The position numbers and the translations under genes are program-made. Below the pieces are notes generated by a model, which did no database searches, was not told the DNA's origin, and was given only the letters and a program-made list of their open reading frames with translations. 64,000 bases of DNA from contig NC_090773.1 of assembly GCF_001761485.1 (NCBI RefSeq), positions 1,798,001 to 1,862,000 on the forward strand. The letters run 5' to 3'. The DNA is from Yarrowia lipolytica (taxonomy: Eukaryota > Ascomycota > Dipodascomycetes > Dipodascales). Positions 11,131 through 21,011 of this stretch are shown one piece after another. Numbering within the stretch: the stretch's first letter is position 1; every line of letters begins with the position of its first letter.

Positions 11131-12927
11131 ATGCCCAAAGAACCCCCCCAGAGCTGTTCACAAAAACATATAGCCTGTTCGTCGTGTCGTCAACGCAAGT
11201 TGAAATGCGATGGCAACAGTCCCTGCGAACACTGCACCCGATTACAGCGAGACTGCGTCTACTCGACCGTGGTGCTCAAAAGTGGCCCGCGAAAGGGCTT
11301 TCTCAAGCAGATTGAGAGCCGCCTCGACGTGCTCGAGTCCAAAAGCGTCGACATGGCCTCGTTCGACCCGTCCCAGCTGTCGCACGACCAAGTCTTGGCC
11401 CTAGTCAAGCGTCTGCAAGAGATTTCGCCCATTCAACAGCCTGTCTACTCCAGCCGAACACCGCCACCGGTCACCCCAGAGGAGCACTTCAGCGACCTTG
11501 TCTTTGAGCAGATGTTTGAGACCAAGCCGCAAAATATCGACCCCACGTTTGTGTTCGTGTCGCCAGGTACATATCGACAGCTCCTCAAGCCCGGAAACGC
11601 CCAATACCATCTCAAATATGCACTGGCCCTGTTGGCCACCGTGACGCCACAGTTTGCTCATCTGGAGACGGAGACTTACAGCCGAGCCCTGTCGCACCTG
11701 GCCCAGGTCGAGTCACAACCTCACACTCCCCCAGATATTCCGTATCTTCAGGCTTTGGTGGCCATCTGGCTGTATGAACACCACAAGAGCAAATACCGCG
11801 AGTCATGGACCACGGCTGGAAAGGCCACTCGAACGGCCGTGGCCATGCGTCTGCATCTTCTAGACAGTGACCCCAGCACGCTCACAGACTTGTCCGAGCC
11901 GCGACGTGTTTTCTGGGCCGTCTTCTCAATCGACAGATACCAGATCATAGCCACATCCTGGCCCAAGGTGTTTGCCATTGAGCAAGTGACCACCAAGTTC
12001 CCGGTATCCACAGACTCCTTTCTCAAAGAGTATAGCGAGCCGGCATTTGATTTTACCACCTGTATCGAGGACCATGAAATGTTTGGTATGCATCATTTCA
12101 TCGACGACGTCTACTGCTTCACCCTCATTTGGGTGATTGTCTGTGGACGTATTTTCGACATGCCCGACAAGCTCATCATGCTGCAAATCAGCGCCCGTGC
12201 CTCCAAGGTCTATGGCTCCAGCAACCCTTCTTCCAATTCACATTTCGACATCTGGTGGGCCTGCTACCAGTCCTTCAAGCACTGCTTTGCGGTGGCCGAG
12301 GCGAAGCTTGCCGATCTGGACCACCAGAGTCCAAACGTCATGTACTGCCGACTTTTGGTGAAGGCCGTAGACACCTGTCTGGTTCGAAGGGCGATCAAGA
12401 CTTGTCTTGCCAACAACAGGCCCGTTCAAGAGCTTCAACAAAACAAGTACAAGCTTGCGTGTCAGTCATACCAGCTTCTCAGACAAGTCAACGCGCTCAA
12501 CTACTCGCCACGGATCACCTCGTTCATTGTCTTCAACATTGTTCAGGTACTTCTGAGCCATCTGCGACATCAACAGACTCTGGACCCCCAAGTTATTGAC
12601 GCCATCAACTGGTGCCTGCGGTTCCGCAAGGACGAGAACAGCATGTTTTCTTTTGATTTCGACGTGACCCAGATCTGTGACGACTTTAACCAGGAGATGG
12701 TGAACAAAGGCCTCTCACCACCCCTACTGCTTACTAACCACTCTGTCCCTGCCTCTCCCGTGTCGAATCTGAGTCTCAGCCCCCAGCAGGAGTTCTACAC
12801 GTACGACGTCAAGACAGACATGCCCTTCCCCATCCTGGACGTGGCCAACATTGTGCCCCCTCTTCCGTTTGCCGAGCAGGAGGTGTTTCCTCTGAATCCC
12901 GGAAACCAGGAGCGATTCTACCTGTAG
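11131..12927 (+). CDS. Zn(II)2Cys6 fungal transcription factor
   Basis: Sequence-specific regulator of unknown target genes. The binuclear zinc cluster is CSSCRQRKLKCDG followed by CEHCTRLQRDC, at about residues 16-43 counted from the ATG at 11131. It is followed by a basic linker (KSGPRKGF) and a short coiled coil (LKQIESRLDVLESK) likely used for dimerisation. The middle, about 130-430, has the look of the fungal-specific transcription factor homology region. The C-terminus is proline- and serine-rich. The frame is open from an earlier ATG at 10957, adding 58 residues of low-complexity P/S/T. I prefer 11131 because the stretch before it is a CT-rich leader and because the TATA-like element near 10915 places likely transcription starts at or beyond 10957. 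No specific orthologue recognised. Confidence 0.88.
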   Translation: MPKEPPQSCSQKHIACSSCRQRKLKCDGNSPCEHCTRLQRDCVYSTVVLKSGPRKGFLKQIESRLDVLESKSVDMASFDPSQLSHDQVLALVKRLQEISPIQQPVYSSRTPPPVTPEEHFSDLVFEQMFETKPQNIDPTFVFVSPGTYRQLLKPGNAQYHLKYALALLATVTPQFAHLETETYSRALSHLAQVESQPHTPPDIPYLQALVAIWLYEHHKSKYRESWTTAGKATRTAVAMRLHLLDSDPSTLTDLSEPRRVFWAVFSIDRYQIIATSWPKVFAIEQVTTKFPVSTDSFLKEYSEPAFDFTTCIEDHEMFGMHHFIDDVYCFTLIWVIVCGRIFDMPDKLIMLQISARASKVYGSSNPSSNSHFDIWWACYQSFKHCFAVAEAKLADLDHQSPNVMYCRLLVKAVDTCLVRRAIKTCLANNRPVQELQQNKYKLACQSYQLLRQVNALNYSPRITSFIVFNIVQVLLSHLRHQQTLDPQVIDAINWCLRFRKDENSMFSFDFDVTQICDDFNQEMVNKGLSPPLLLTNHSVPASPVSNLSLSPQQEFYTYDVKTDMPFPILDVANIVPPLPFAEQEVFPLNPGNQERFYL

Positions 12928-13820
12928 AGGCCGCCCCCTCTGCGAGGGCCTCTCCTGTGACAAGCCTCCAATTTGAGTATTTAATAGATCCGATTTGAAT
13001 TCTTCCATATGTAACGCTACAAAGTAATGTACTTTTCCAATATTATCAGCTCTGGGCGCGAGCTACAACAACTACCGCCCGTACTAGTTGGTGGTAGTAC
13101 AAGTTGAACGCGCTTAGCCGCGGTTAGCTGAACTAGTTGTATAATTTTCAAGAAGGTGGTTTCAGGTTGTCCAAAAAACAAGAGATTTTTAAGAGATATT
13201 CTACTCTCTGGTTCGTGAACAGTGACCTGAGGTAGAACATCAGTGATCCGGACAGGACCACCAACATATCGCTTCAAACGTCACACGTCATTCGCGTTTC
13301 GGACAGTACTAACCAGCTCTCAACTACAACTGTAGGTAGCCTGCCATCAGCAATGGCAACTCCTTGTTTGCGGCTAGCTCCGCGGCTACACCTCTCGTCC
13401 CCCTAAGGCTCTTCACGCCAAGAAACGGCCTCCAGGCAAGTTGGTCTTGACAGCCAATCAGCTCCCGGGCAGTCCCGGAAATGGACTCTGGTCCAAGTCC
13501 GCTCTGTGCGCGCCTGTCAGTCACACACAGTAGCTCCAAAATGAAACCATCAATAGTCGGACATGCCCGCCAGAGGAGGAATGTGCAGCAGAGTTTTTCG
13601 CACAAGGGTCGTTTGGTTCATTCGACAGAGGCTTTATGACGGTTTAGCCCGATTGAAGCGAAATATTCTCCATCAAAGGACTTCCAAAAAGTCACTCAAG
13701 ACTGGACCCTGACAACGTCAAAAACCCAGCCACAAGTGAAAGTGACATGATGACCAGACCCGTTAACAAGCTACAGTACTTGTTAGTCACGCGCGTAAAT
13801 TTTCTCTCCCAGATGACGAT

Positions 13821-14050
13821 CACGTGACCTTGCCCAAAAACCAAAAAAAAGGTCCTCCTACCGCCGTCCCCTGCAGTACACATGCTGCTTCAGCGGATGT
13901 TCGGACCGTCGGAAGGTGTCGATCCGGCCGGTTATGGGTGGCAAGTCACGTGAGAGCCAGATCGGGTCACGTGCACTACTTCTCGTCGCGAACATGATGT
14001 ATGGATCAGGTTCAGCAAAATCACGTGGACGGCCCGTGAGTACATACTGT

Positions 14051-14088
<38 letters not shown>

Positions 14089-14144
14089 AAGCAACATCTG
14101 TCTTTCTTTTTTTCAAAATGCCGCCAAAAAAGTCCCGTCACGTG
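13821..14144. promoter_or_regulatory. Cluster of five CACGTG boxes
   Basis: CACGTG occurs at 13821, 13947, 13968, 14022 and 14139, four of them preceded by TCA or GTCA. This core is the binding site of bHLH factors such as Cbf1 and Pho4 in yeasts. The target gene is unclear, because the cluster lies about 0.9-1.2 kb from both neighbours' starts and ends. Confidence 0.5.
14052..14089. repeat. Hexanucleotide repeat (CGAGCA)n
   Basis: Six consecutive copies of CGAGCA/GAGCAC within the CACGTG cluster. Simple tandem repeat, non-coding by context. Confidence 0.85.
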
Positions 14145-14765
14145 ACCCCTCCTCCCCATTTTACGAAGAAAACCAAAGCCCGTGTCAATACGACGACTTG
14201 TAACTTCACGTTTGGTCATCTCTTTCCATGACTGTTCTGTTTGGTCGACTTTACCGAGGCTAATGTATAGTTTAACCCCACGAACCTACAGTACTTGGAG
14301 CAAGAGGGGGTTGGAGCAGAACGTATCGTGTGCTTGTACTGTGGTTGATGGGCTATATTGAGGCTTACGAAATCACTCATTTTTTCTTCCCGTGACTAAA
14401 AAGGAACATAGAAATCGCGGATATGTACCTGTTGTTTCGAGATTTCTTTTTGTCGGTAGGTTTTATTACTCATCCATGAACAAGTACGTCTGCACGGAGA
14501 AGTTTGTTTTGAAAAATCCGGGGGTATAGGTGAAATTTCGCCGCAGATCAAGGGCAGATTTTTGGGGGTAGTTGGGTCGAAATAGAGCGGTGAATTTGAC
14601 AATCTGAATGGAGTGCTACTGTGTCTAGATGATTGTATTTGTACGTACTCGATTGTACTGTACTCGATTGTACTTGTCCCTACTCCGAGATGTTGGTTCC
14701 TTCACTTGCCCTGCTTGTCCCTAACCCTGGCTTCCGAGTTAGCCGCAAAGTTAGGGTCCCATAAA

Positions 14766-14933
14766 TGAGTCAATGGGGTGTGTAGGGTGGAGATATTTGC
14801 ATTTATTTTGCTTCAGATTGTCTTTTTTCGGTTTTGGTTTGGCCGTTTCTTCGAGTGACTCATGGTTAGACAAGCAACCAAGTAAGGTCTACAACTTTTT
14901 TGAAGACCACGATGTACGATGATGACTGACTCA
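14766..14933. promoter_or_regulatory. Three Gcn4-type sites (TGASTCA) upstream of ARG3
   Basis: Perfect TGAGTCA at 14766-14772 and TGACTCA at 14856-14862 and 14927-14933, that is 264, 174 and 103 bases before the ARG3 ATG. Gcn4 binds TGASTCA in yeasts to raise amino acid biosynthetic genes under starvation. Three perfect sites in 170 bases before an arginine gene is unlikely to be chance. Confidence 0.8.
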
Positions 14934-15029
14934 CCTCGTCAGTGTGCAGGAAGTCAAACCACCTTTAGCTCTTCTGTCCTTGGCGACCAAGATAAGTAAA
15001 GTCGTTTGCGCACAAAAAAGAAGACCGAA

Positions 15030-16016
15030 ATGATTCGACCGTTCTCGACGCTGACCAAAATGACCCCCCGACACCTCATCTCCATCGGCGACCTGTCCCC
15101 CAAAGAGCTGACTAAGCTGGTCGACCGAGGTCTGGTTCTCAAGAAGTGGATCAAGCAGGAGAACAAGACCGAGACCGATAAGCTGTCCGATCTGCTCAAG
15201 GGCAAGACGGTGCCTCTCATCTTCTCGAAACGATCGACCCGAACCCGAGTGTCCACCGAGGGAGCCGTGGCGTTTCTGGGAGGCCAGCCCATGTTTCTGG
15301 GTAAGGACGACATCCAGCTGGGCGTCAACGAGTCCACTTATGACACCGCCCGAGTCGTGTCTTCCATGACCTCGTGTATCGTTGCCCGAGTGGGAGCCCA
15401 CCAGGAGATTCTCGATCTGTCGGCAGCCTCCTCCGTGCCCGTCATCAACGCCCTCTGCGAAAAGTACCACCCCCTGCAGGCCATCACCGACATGATCACC
15501 ATCAAGGAGACCTTTGGAGACGCCAAGAACCTCAAGCTCGCCTGGGTTGGAGACGCAAACAACGTGCTGCACGACCTGGCAATTGCCGCTCTCAAGTCCG
15601 GCATTTCCGTCACCGCCGCCACCCCCAAAGAGTACCCCGTTTCCGAAGACATTATCCAGATCTGCAATGATGCCGCCAAGGAGTCCGGAGCCACCTTCAC
15701 CACCACTACCGACCCCAAGGAGGCAGTAAAGGACTCCGATGTCATTGTCACCGACACCTGGATCTCCATGGGCCAGGAGAGCGAAAAGCAGCTCAAGATG
15801 CAACAGTTTGCTGGCTACCAGGTCACTGAGGAGCTTGGAAAGCTCGCCAAGCCCACCTGGAAGTTCATGCATTGCCTTCCCCGACACCCCGAGGAGGTTT
15901 CCGATCAGGTCTTCTACTCGGACCGATCTCTGGTTTTCCCCGAGGCTGAGAACAGATTGTACGCTGCCATTGCTGTTCTCGAGGCTTTTGTGGTCCACAA
16001 GGGCAAGATTGAGTAA
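15030..16016 (+). CDS. ARG3: Ornithine carbamoyltransferase
   Basis: Joins ornithine and carbamoyl phosphate to make citrulline in arginine synthesis. The protein has 328 residues from the ATG at 15030; the open frame before it has no ATG. The carbamoyl phosphate loop SKRSTRTR, the HPLQAITD segment and the ornithine-side motif FMHCLPRHPEEVSDQVF are all present and normal for fungal enzymes. The first residues MIRPFSTLTKMTPRHLI are basic and hydroxylated without acidic residues, consistent with a mitochondrial presequence. Most fungi place this enzyme in mitochondria, whereas S. cerevisiae keeps it cytosolic; the location is inferred. Expression is probably under general amino acid control through three upstream TGASTCA sites. 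It is convergent with TRL1. Confidence 0.96.
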   Translation: MIRPFSTLTKMTPRHLISIGDLSPKELTKLVDRGLVLKKWIKQENKTETDKLSDLLKGKTVPLIFSKRSTRTRVSTEGAVAFLGGQPMFLGKDDIQLGVNESTYDTARVVSSMTSCIVARVGAHQEILDLSAASSVPVINALCEKYHPLQAITDMITIKETFGDAKNLKLAWVGDANNVLHDLAIAALKSGISVTAATPKEYPVSEDIIQICNDAAKESGATFTTTTDPKEAVKDSDVIVTDTWISMGQESEKQLKMQQFAGYQVTEELGKLAKPTWKFMHCLPRHPEEVSDQVFYSDRSLVFPEAENRLYAAIAVLEAFVVHKGKIE

Positions 16017-16270
16017 GTGAAAAGCGAGTCACTTGCGCCACTGGTTTCAAGATAGTACCAGTTGTGTATATAGCAGCTTCATGAGTGCGTCGCACTGAAG
16101 TTAGTAATGAATGTTTAAATATGAACTGTACCAAGAATGAGCTATTGAGCTCACCAGACAAATCCAGTTATCTAATTGAGCGTCGGATCCATTCGACTAT
16201 TCCCGTAATTGTACATACTGTACATTCGTACATCCAATAAATCCATGTAATAAATGCATTTCCTAGCTAT

Positions 16271-18730
16271 CTAAACGAAGGCACTGAGATGTCCATGCAG
16301 CGTGACATCCAAGTCGACGGCCTCCATACCCTCTCGCTCTCCTTCCACCCACTTCTGAACCATAGGACCACTTTCCATAGGACGAATGGCCTCCTCCGCC
16401 GTACCAATGGTGACATGCAAAAACTTGTCGAGCGAGGTATGGTCGATACTCGCCAACAGAGTCTCGTCCTGAGGCCCCTGAACACTGTCAACTTCAAGTG
16501 CAAACACTCGTCCGTTCCAAATGGCCCGTGGTACATGAATTTGGAACTTCACCTTCTCAATTGGATTCACGCCCGATTCGAGATGGGGTAGCAACTTGGC
16601 AACATACTCAGACAACAGCTTGTGGTAGTTGTTGTTCTTCTTCTCAGCCACGTGCGCCAAGGTCACGTGAAACTCCTCCTGAACACGGCCATCACGTGTC
16701 AACTGAGCAAGGAAGGGCGAGCCAAGCTTGCTAAGCACCTCATTCACACCACAAACAGCCACTGCCACGTACTGGGGCTTCAGTTTCTGAGGCTTCTTCA
16801 AATTACTAACCGTAGGGGCGTAGTTCAGAGCAGCAGCAAATGCCGCCTCATACTCCTCTCGAGATGGAAGCTTGGGAACAGTCCACTCGTACTCCTTGCT
16901 CATCTCTTTAGCCACAGTCTCGAGGTTCTGCCACGTGACATTGGCAGCAACTGCGCACTCAATCACCAGATCAAACCTGGAATCGGGCTCCTTGGCTTTA
17001 TTGACACCCTGCATCTTCTTGCATCGATCCCGCATGATTTGATCGACTCGTGTCATGCCCATGGTCTCTACTTTGATGGACTGATGGTTCTCGCCTCGCT
17101 TAAGAACCCGGTCTCGTGCCAGCTTTTCTCTAACCTGGTCATCTCCGTCCACAAACGACATGCAAACAAAGATGGGGTTGCATTTCAGCCTGTCAAACTC
17201 GTCAAACAACTGCTTTCGTTCAATCAGGTTGCTATTGTTGCGATCAAGAATGATGACCTGACTCTTCTTCTCCTTATCCCCGTCTCTGATGATTCTGCAG
17301 CACTCCTGAACCATCTTTCGACCCACTCCCGTACCCTTAATATTGTCACTCTGGATATGATGCCATCCAAACAGACTGTGTAGAGCCAAAGAAACGGTGG
17401 TCTTGCCACATCCAATGGTTGCAATGGGGAGAATGACAATGTGTTGGACCTGGTCATGTAGAGTCAAATTCCCAAGGTCCTCTTGTAGAGACAACTCCTT
17501 TCCAGACTTGCCAAGATGGTGCAGAAATTCGTCTCGAAGACCAATGATACCGTGGCCATCCAGGAACTTATCAGCACGGGCCTTGTCAGCAGCTAGAATG
17601 GGCTCCACAAAATCCAAATACTGGTTGGTGATGTGAACATGCTTGGTAACGTGGACCTCTGCCCGTCCCTTGTTAATCAGCTTTCGAGTCACTTCACGCC
17701 ATCCTCTGTACATCAAGTAAGGCTCGTCAAACTTGTACTTGAAGAAGAAGTCTGAGGAAGAGTTGCCAGTCTTTCCTCTAACTACAAAGCCCTCAATATC
17801 CTTCGACTCGTACTGCCCAGTCTCGTCGCAAAGAGTCAGGAATTTCTTGAGATCAGAGATTGACTCGAAATCGAGCGTCTTGACATGGCGCAAGCCAAAT
17901 GTCTCGGCAAACTCCCGAACTCGGGAACTGGGGTAGGTGCTGAAGGTGGGGGTGTTGAGATTGAGACCGTGGAGGTAGATTCCGGCCTCCTCCGCAGAAT
18001 AAGCAAGGACATGCTCTTCGAATTCATCATCACAGAGTTCCGCAACGGCAGTAGCGTTAAGCTCGTGCAGTGTAAGGGCCAGGTCTCTCAGGGTGAGATC
18101 CTTTGCCTTGAGATGGCGCTTGAGGTGCAAGAGACCAGCAAACGAATGACTTCGACTGCCTCCCTTGTCCCGACTAGCCGACGACATGTTCACTTCGGAG
18201 AGATCCTGAGAAGAAGCCTGGTCAAGGGGCTCGACTTCTGGTGACTCGGATTTGTCGCCTGTGTTCACCGGCCCCGTAGAATGCTTACTGCACACTAACA
18301 GGGTACCGTCTTCAAGACCAGAGAAGAACAAAATGCAGCCGTTTTCCTTCTGTGTCACTTCAAAGGGACCCCGCACGTTGCTCTCGATCCAGTCCCACTT
18401 TGTGGTAGCCACCTCTCCAATGTTGAAGAACTTATCGTATCCTCTCACCACAATCTTGTTGTCTCGGGTGAACAGCCCACGTGATTGGGAGGCGAGGACA
18501 ATCTTGGGTTTACCATAGTCCCACTCGTTGAATTTCCATCCTGTGATTTCTCGTCCCTGTTCATCCGCCTCCATCTTTCCACTGTTGGACCAGATCACAT
18601 AATTTCGCTTTCGGGCCTTGCCCTTGCCGGTCTGTTGGGAGGCAGCTTCGAGTCGGTCCAGGAGCTCGAGCTGAACGGCCTCGGCAAATTCTTCCGAGTC
18701 AATTTTCGAAAACGGAAGTTTCACTGTCAT
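16271..18730 (-). CDS. TRL1: tRNA ligase, multifunctional (ligase-kinase-cyclic phosphodiesterase)
   Basis: Joins tRNA half molecules after intron removal and, in yeasts, joins HAC1 mRNA exons in the unfolded protein response. The 819 residues match the S. cerevisiae enzyme (827). The N-terminal adenylyltransferase domain has the nucleophile lysine at K128 in TQKENGCILFF. The central polynucleotide kinase domain has a P-loop at 437-445 (ATIGCGKTT). The C-terminal 2H phosphodiesterase domain shows its two HxT motifs at 688-690 (FHVTLAH) and 772-774 (LHVTIGT). The start at 18730 is the first ATG, with AT-rich TATA-like sequence about 50 bases upstream. It lies 1.2 kb from an intron-bearing tRNA-Ser gene, one of its likely substrates. 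The neighbourhood is probably coincidental. Confidence 0.96.
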   Translation of the reverse strand: MTVKLPFSKIDSEEFAEAVQLELLDRLEAASQQTGKGKARKRNYVIWSNSGKMEADEQGREITGWKFNEWDYGKPKIVLASQSRGLFTRDNKIVVRGYDKFFNIGEVATTKWDWIESNVRGPFEVTQKENGCILFFSGLEDGTLLVCSKHSTGPVNTGDKSESPEVEPLDQASSQDLSEVNMSSASRDKGGSRSHSFAGLLHLKRHLKAKDLTLRDLALTLHELNATAVAELCDDEFEEHVLAYSAEEAGIYLHGLNLNTPTFSTYPSSRVREFAETFGLRHVKTLDFESISDLKKFLTLCDETGQYESKDIEGFVVRGKTGNSSSDFFFKYKFDEPYLMYRGWREVTRKLINKGRAEVHVTKHVHITNQYLDFVEPILAADKARADKFLDGHGIIGLRDEFLHHLGKSGKELSLQEDLGNLTLHDQVQHIVILPIATIGCGKTTVSLALHSLFGWHHIQSDNIKGTGVGRKMVQECCRIIRDGDKEKKSQVIILDRNNSNLIERKQLFDEFDRLKCNPIFVCMSFVDGDDQVREKLARDRVLKRGENHQSIKVETMGMTRVDQIMRDRCKKMQGVNKAKEPDSRFDLVIECAVAANVTWQNLETVAKEMSKEYEWTVPKLPSREEYEAAFAAALNYAPTVSNLKKPQKLKPQYVAVAVCGVNEVLSKLGSPFLAQLTRDGRVQEEFHVTLAHVAEKKNNNYHKLLSEYVAKLLPHLESGVNPIEKVKFQIHVPRAIWNGRVFALEVDSVQGPQDETLLASIDHTSLDKFLHVTIGTAEEAIRPMESGPMVQKWVEGEREGMEAVDLDVTLHGHLSAFV

Positions 18731-19919
18731 TTTTTCTGTCTAGTGATTGGACTGGACTGGGATGCAGATGTCCCTGAATATATACATGTACAGTATATAT
18801 ATTTTCTGGTGGCGTGCATACCCCTAACCTTGATCTTAGGCCAAAGCATAACTCTGATATGACACAACCGGCGGACAATACAGGGGAGCCAACGGAGCGA
18901 TTATACCAGCTAGAGACGTGATTTTTGCACAGTACAGATTTGAGGACCCATTGATGATATGGTACAATTTCTGCTTCTTTTGGAGTCTATTTGACCTTGT
19001 TTCAAACGGCGTTGCCATCATAGGGGATATGCAGTGATGACTCAATTCGACGCTGGTGTGATCATTGTTGCGTTCTCAGGTGATCGAAGCGGGTAAAAAG
19101 GAGGTAGAAGAGCTAGAATGAGCTGTGGAGCTTGAAAGATGACTCTTTGGCTCTGGTTTTGGTTGCTCAGGACTTTGAAGTGGTGCCTTGGGCGATTCAG
19201 AACTGCTCCAATGAACTGACCAAGATCGGATGTAGAGTCAGCATAGCGTGTGTAAAGCACTCTGAGACTCTTGTACTTGAGACATTTGACTTGCTGGCTG
19301 TTGTATGAGACCCCTTCGTGTGAGTACAGTAGAGTCCACGACAAGAGAAGAGTATACGAGACACATGACTAACTCGAGATTGAACATAGACGAAGACTTG
19401 CTTGCTTGTCATTTGGTTCGTCGACGTTTCGTCTAGTTCAAGTCCTTGTTGTGGTCTTGTGGTAGTGAATCATGGCTAACAGATCAAGAAATCATATCAA
19501 TCGTTCCATGTCTTATCCAGACTCGAGGTTGGTTCAGTTTGTTCTCATAAAGATCGTAGAAGATGTAATTCGGATAGGGATCGTGAGTATGATTCGTGTG
19601 TGTCGTGTTTGAGTCTTTGAGCCATCGGGGAGTTGAAAGAAGGTTTGGTTGTTTATGTTTTTTTTTTTTTGTTTTTTTTTTTTCTTTCCATAATTCATCA
19701 TTGATCAGAGACGTCAGCGTGTATGTTTAGCGTGAGCAGACCTCACGAGTACGTCATATGTACCAGCCATCGTAATAATGCTCCTAGAGTAAAAAACAAC
19801 CTCGGCACTCATTCCTCTCCGCACATCCGCCTCAGAGGAATGAGCGACGAAGTTGTTTTGTTGTTTTTTTCCGCGTTTTTTCGGATCAAAACCATGGCAA
19901 CGCAGTTGAAATGAAACAA
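18731..19919. other. Intergenic, no gene seen
   Basis: About 1.2 kb between TRL1 and the tRNA gene. It contains the TRL1 promoter (ATATATA near 18780-18800) and a T-rich block with a single G near 19659-19683. No credible open frame. Confidence 0.5.
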
Positions 19920-20011
19920 GGCAACTTGCCGGAGTGGTTAACGGGACAGATTCGAACCATCGTACTATCTGTTGGGCTTTGCCCGCGCAGGTTCGAATCC
20001 TGCAGTTGTCG
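19920..20011 (+). tRNA. tRNA-Ser(CGA) with a 10-base intron
   Basis: Type II tRNA. The acceptor GGCAACT (19920-19926) pairs fully with AGTTGTC (20004-20010), with one G-U pair. The D stem is CCG/CGG, the anticodon stem ACAGA with TCTGT (19968-19972), and the T arm GCAGG-TTCGAAT-CCTGC. The anticodon is CGA at 19953-19955, reading TCG serine codons. The intron is about 19957-19966 and contains TCG, which can pair with the anticodon. A T7 run at about 20034 is the Pol III terminator. S. cerevisiae tRNA-Ser(CGA) also has an intron, which supports the call. The variable arm GGGCTTTGCCC is nearly the same as in the Ser(GCT) gene at 5454. Confidence 0.93.
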
Positions 20012-20429
20012 AGCTGTTGGATAACAGACGATTCTTTTTTTATGGATCAAGACAAACCGGCATCATTTCTTTTCGTGTCAATTGGTTGGGCTCATGACAG
20101 TCAGATTCGCCATTGAACATGGTGAAGGATTGTCTTCTGCACCTCAAGAATTGTCTCTGCGCCCTCAAGGATTGTCTTCTGCACCTTCAAAGTGATGATC
20201 ACGAAAAATGCGATTATATATAATGGAATATCCCCATCTGTCATTGATATTGGACCTGCGTGGCATGTTAGGGCATTCGAACACTGCTCTACCCCGTTTA
20301 CCTTGCGTGCCAGCTCAGTATTCAGCATGAGCACGTCTACAGCTTGAACACGCCTACACTACGTCTCTTATTGTGATAAATATGCTATTGTTTGTATATA
20401 TGTTTATGGACTTGAGTTGAGTTTCGATC
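20012..20429. other. Intergenic, no gene seen
   Basis: Short spacer between the tRNA gene and the 3' end of YTH1. It includes three imperfect repeats of a GGATTGTCTTCTGCACCT-like word at about 20122-20191. No coding signal. Confidence 0.5.
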
Positions 20430-21011
20430 TTATTGTAATGCTTCCTCCTTGGTCTCCTGTTTGGTCTCGTCCTTGGCCTTGTCCTTGGGATTGGGCTTGA
20501 TGATCATGTAGTCGTAGATGCCGACAAACTTGGGATGTGCAAACTCGCATACCCGTCCCTTTGGACAGAAGCCCGTCATGTACAGCTCGCAGGGCATGCG
20601 TCTGATGTGTTTTCTTGAGCACTCGGGTCCCATCTTACAGAAGCCCTTTTCGTAGTTGAAGCACACGGGGATCTTGGAAGCGGGATCAATGTGAAGGTAC
20701 TGGCAGTCTGGTGACTGTGTGCAAAAGCCGTTCTTGACATAGAACTGGCACTCGGGCATCTTTTGGAGATTGTACTCGTGCAAAAACTCGCAGTTGAGGC
20801 CCTTCTTGCACAGGCCTCGTAGCCAATGTTTGCACACAATCTTGTTGAGAAATGTGGGAGCCAGATGCTTGTCAGGACAAGAGTTGCCTCGAGGACATCC
20901 GTCAAACTGAAGGAACCCTCGACATAATGGCCGGTTGGGGTCTAGGCCGAATTGGTACTCTCGTTCGAGATATGGCGTGAACTTGAATCGAGAGGGCGTT
21001 TCAAACTTCAT
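20430..21011 (-). CDS. YTH1: mRNA cleavage and polyadenylation zinc finger protein (CPSF30 homologue)
   Basis: Nuclear RNA-binding subunit of the cleavage and polyadenylation factor. The 193 residues carry five CCCH zinc fingers: C30-C39-C45-H49, C60-C68-C74-H78, C88-C97-C103-H107, C117-C125-C131-H135 and C141-C149-C155-H159. The N-terminal motif with LEREYQFGLDPNRPLC is typical of Yth1. The start is the ATG at 21011; the open frame extends five codons further but without ATG. The C-terminus is lysine- and glutamate-rich and likely flexible. The length is close to the S. cerevisiae protein (208), and no CCHC knuckles follow, as in yeasts. Family call firm. Confidence 0.96.
   Translation of the reverse strand: MKFETPSRFKFTPYLEREYQFGLDPNRPLCRGFLQFDGCPRGNSCPDKHLAPTFLNKIVCKHWLRGLCKKGLNCEFLHEYNLQKMPECQFYVKNGFCTQSPDCQYLHIDPASKIPVCFNYEKGFCKMGPECSRKHIRRMPCELYMTGFCPKGRVCEFAHPKFVGIYDYMIIKPNPKDKAKDETKQETKEEALQ

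Larger units (their letters stand above)
12928..15029. other. Intergenic region with CACGTG cluster and ARG3 promoter
   Basis: About 2.1 kb. The first half shows no coding signal. Five CACGTG boxes lie at 13821-14144, a hexanucleotide repeat at 14052-14089, and three Gcn4-type sites at 14766-14933. A five-codon upstream frame (14912-14929) precedes ARG3; whether it is transcribed is unknown. Confidence 0.55.

Noticed and set aside
15338-15796. Long minus-strand frames under ARG3, TRL1, CRS1, the D-ribulokinase gene and others
   Set aside because: They mirror real genes in another frame and show no family features.
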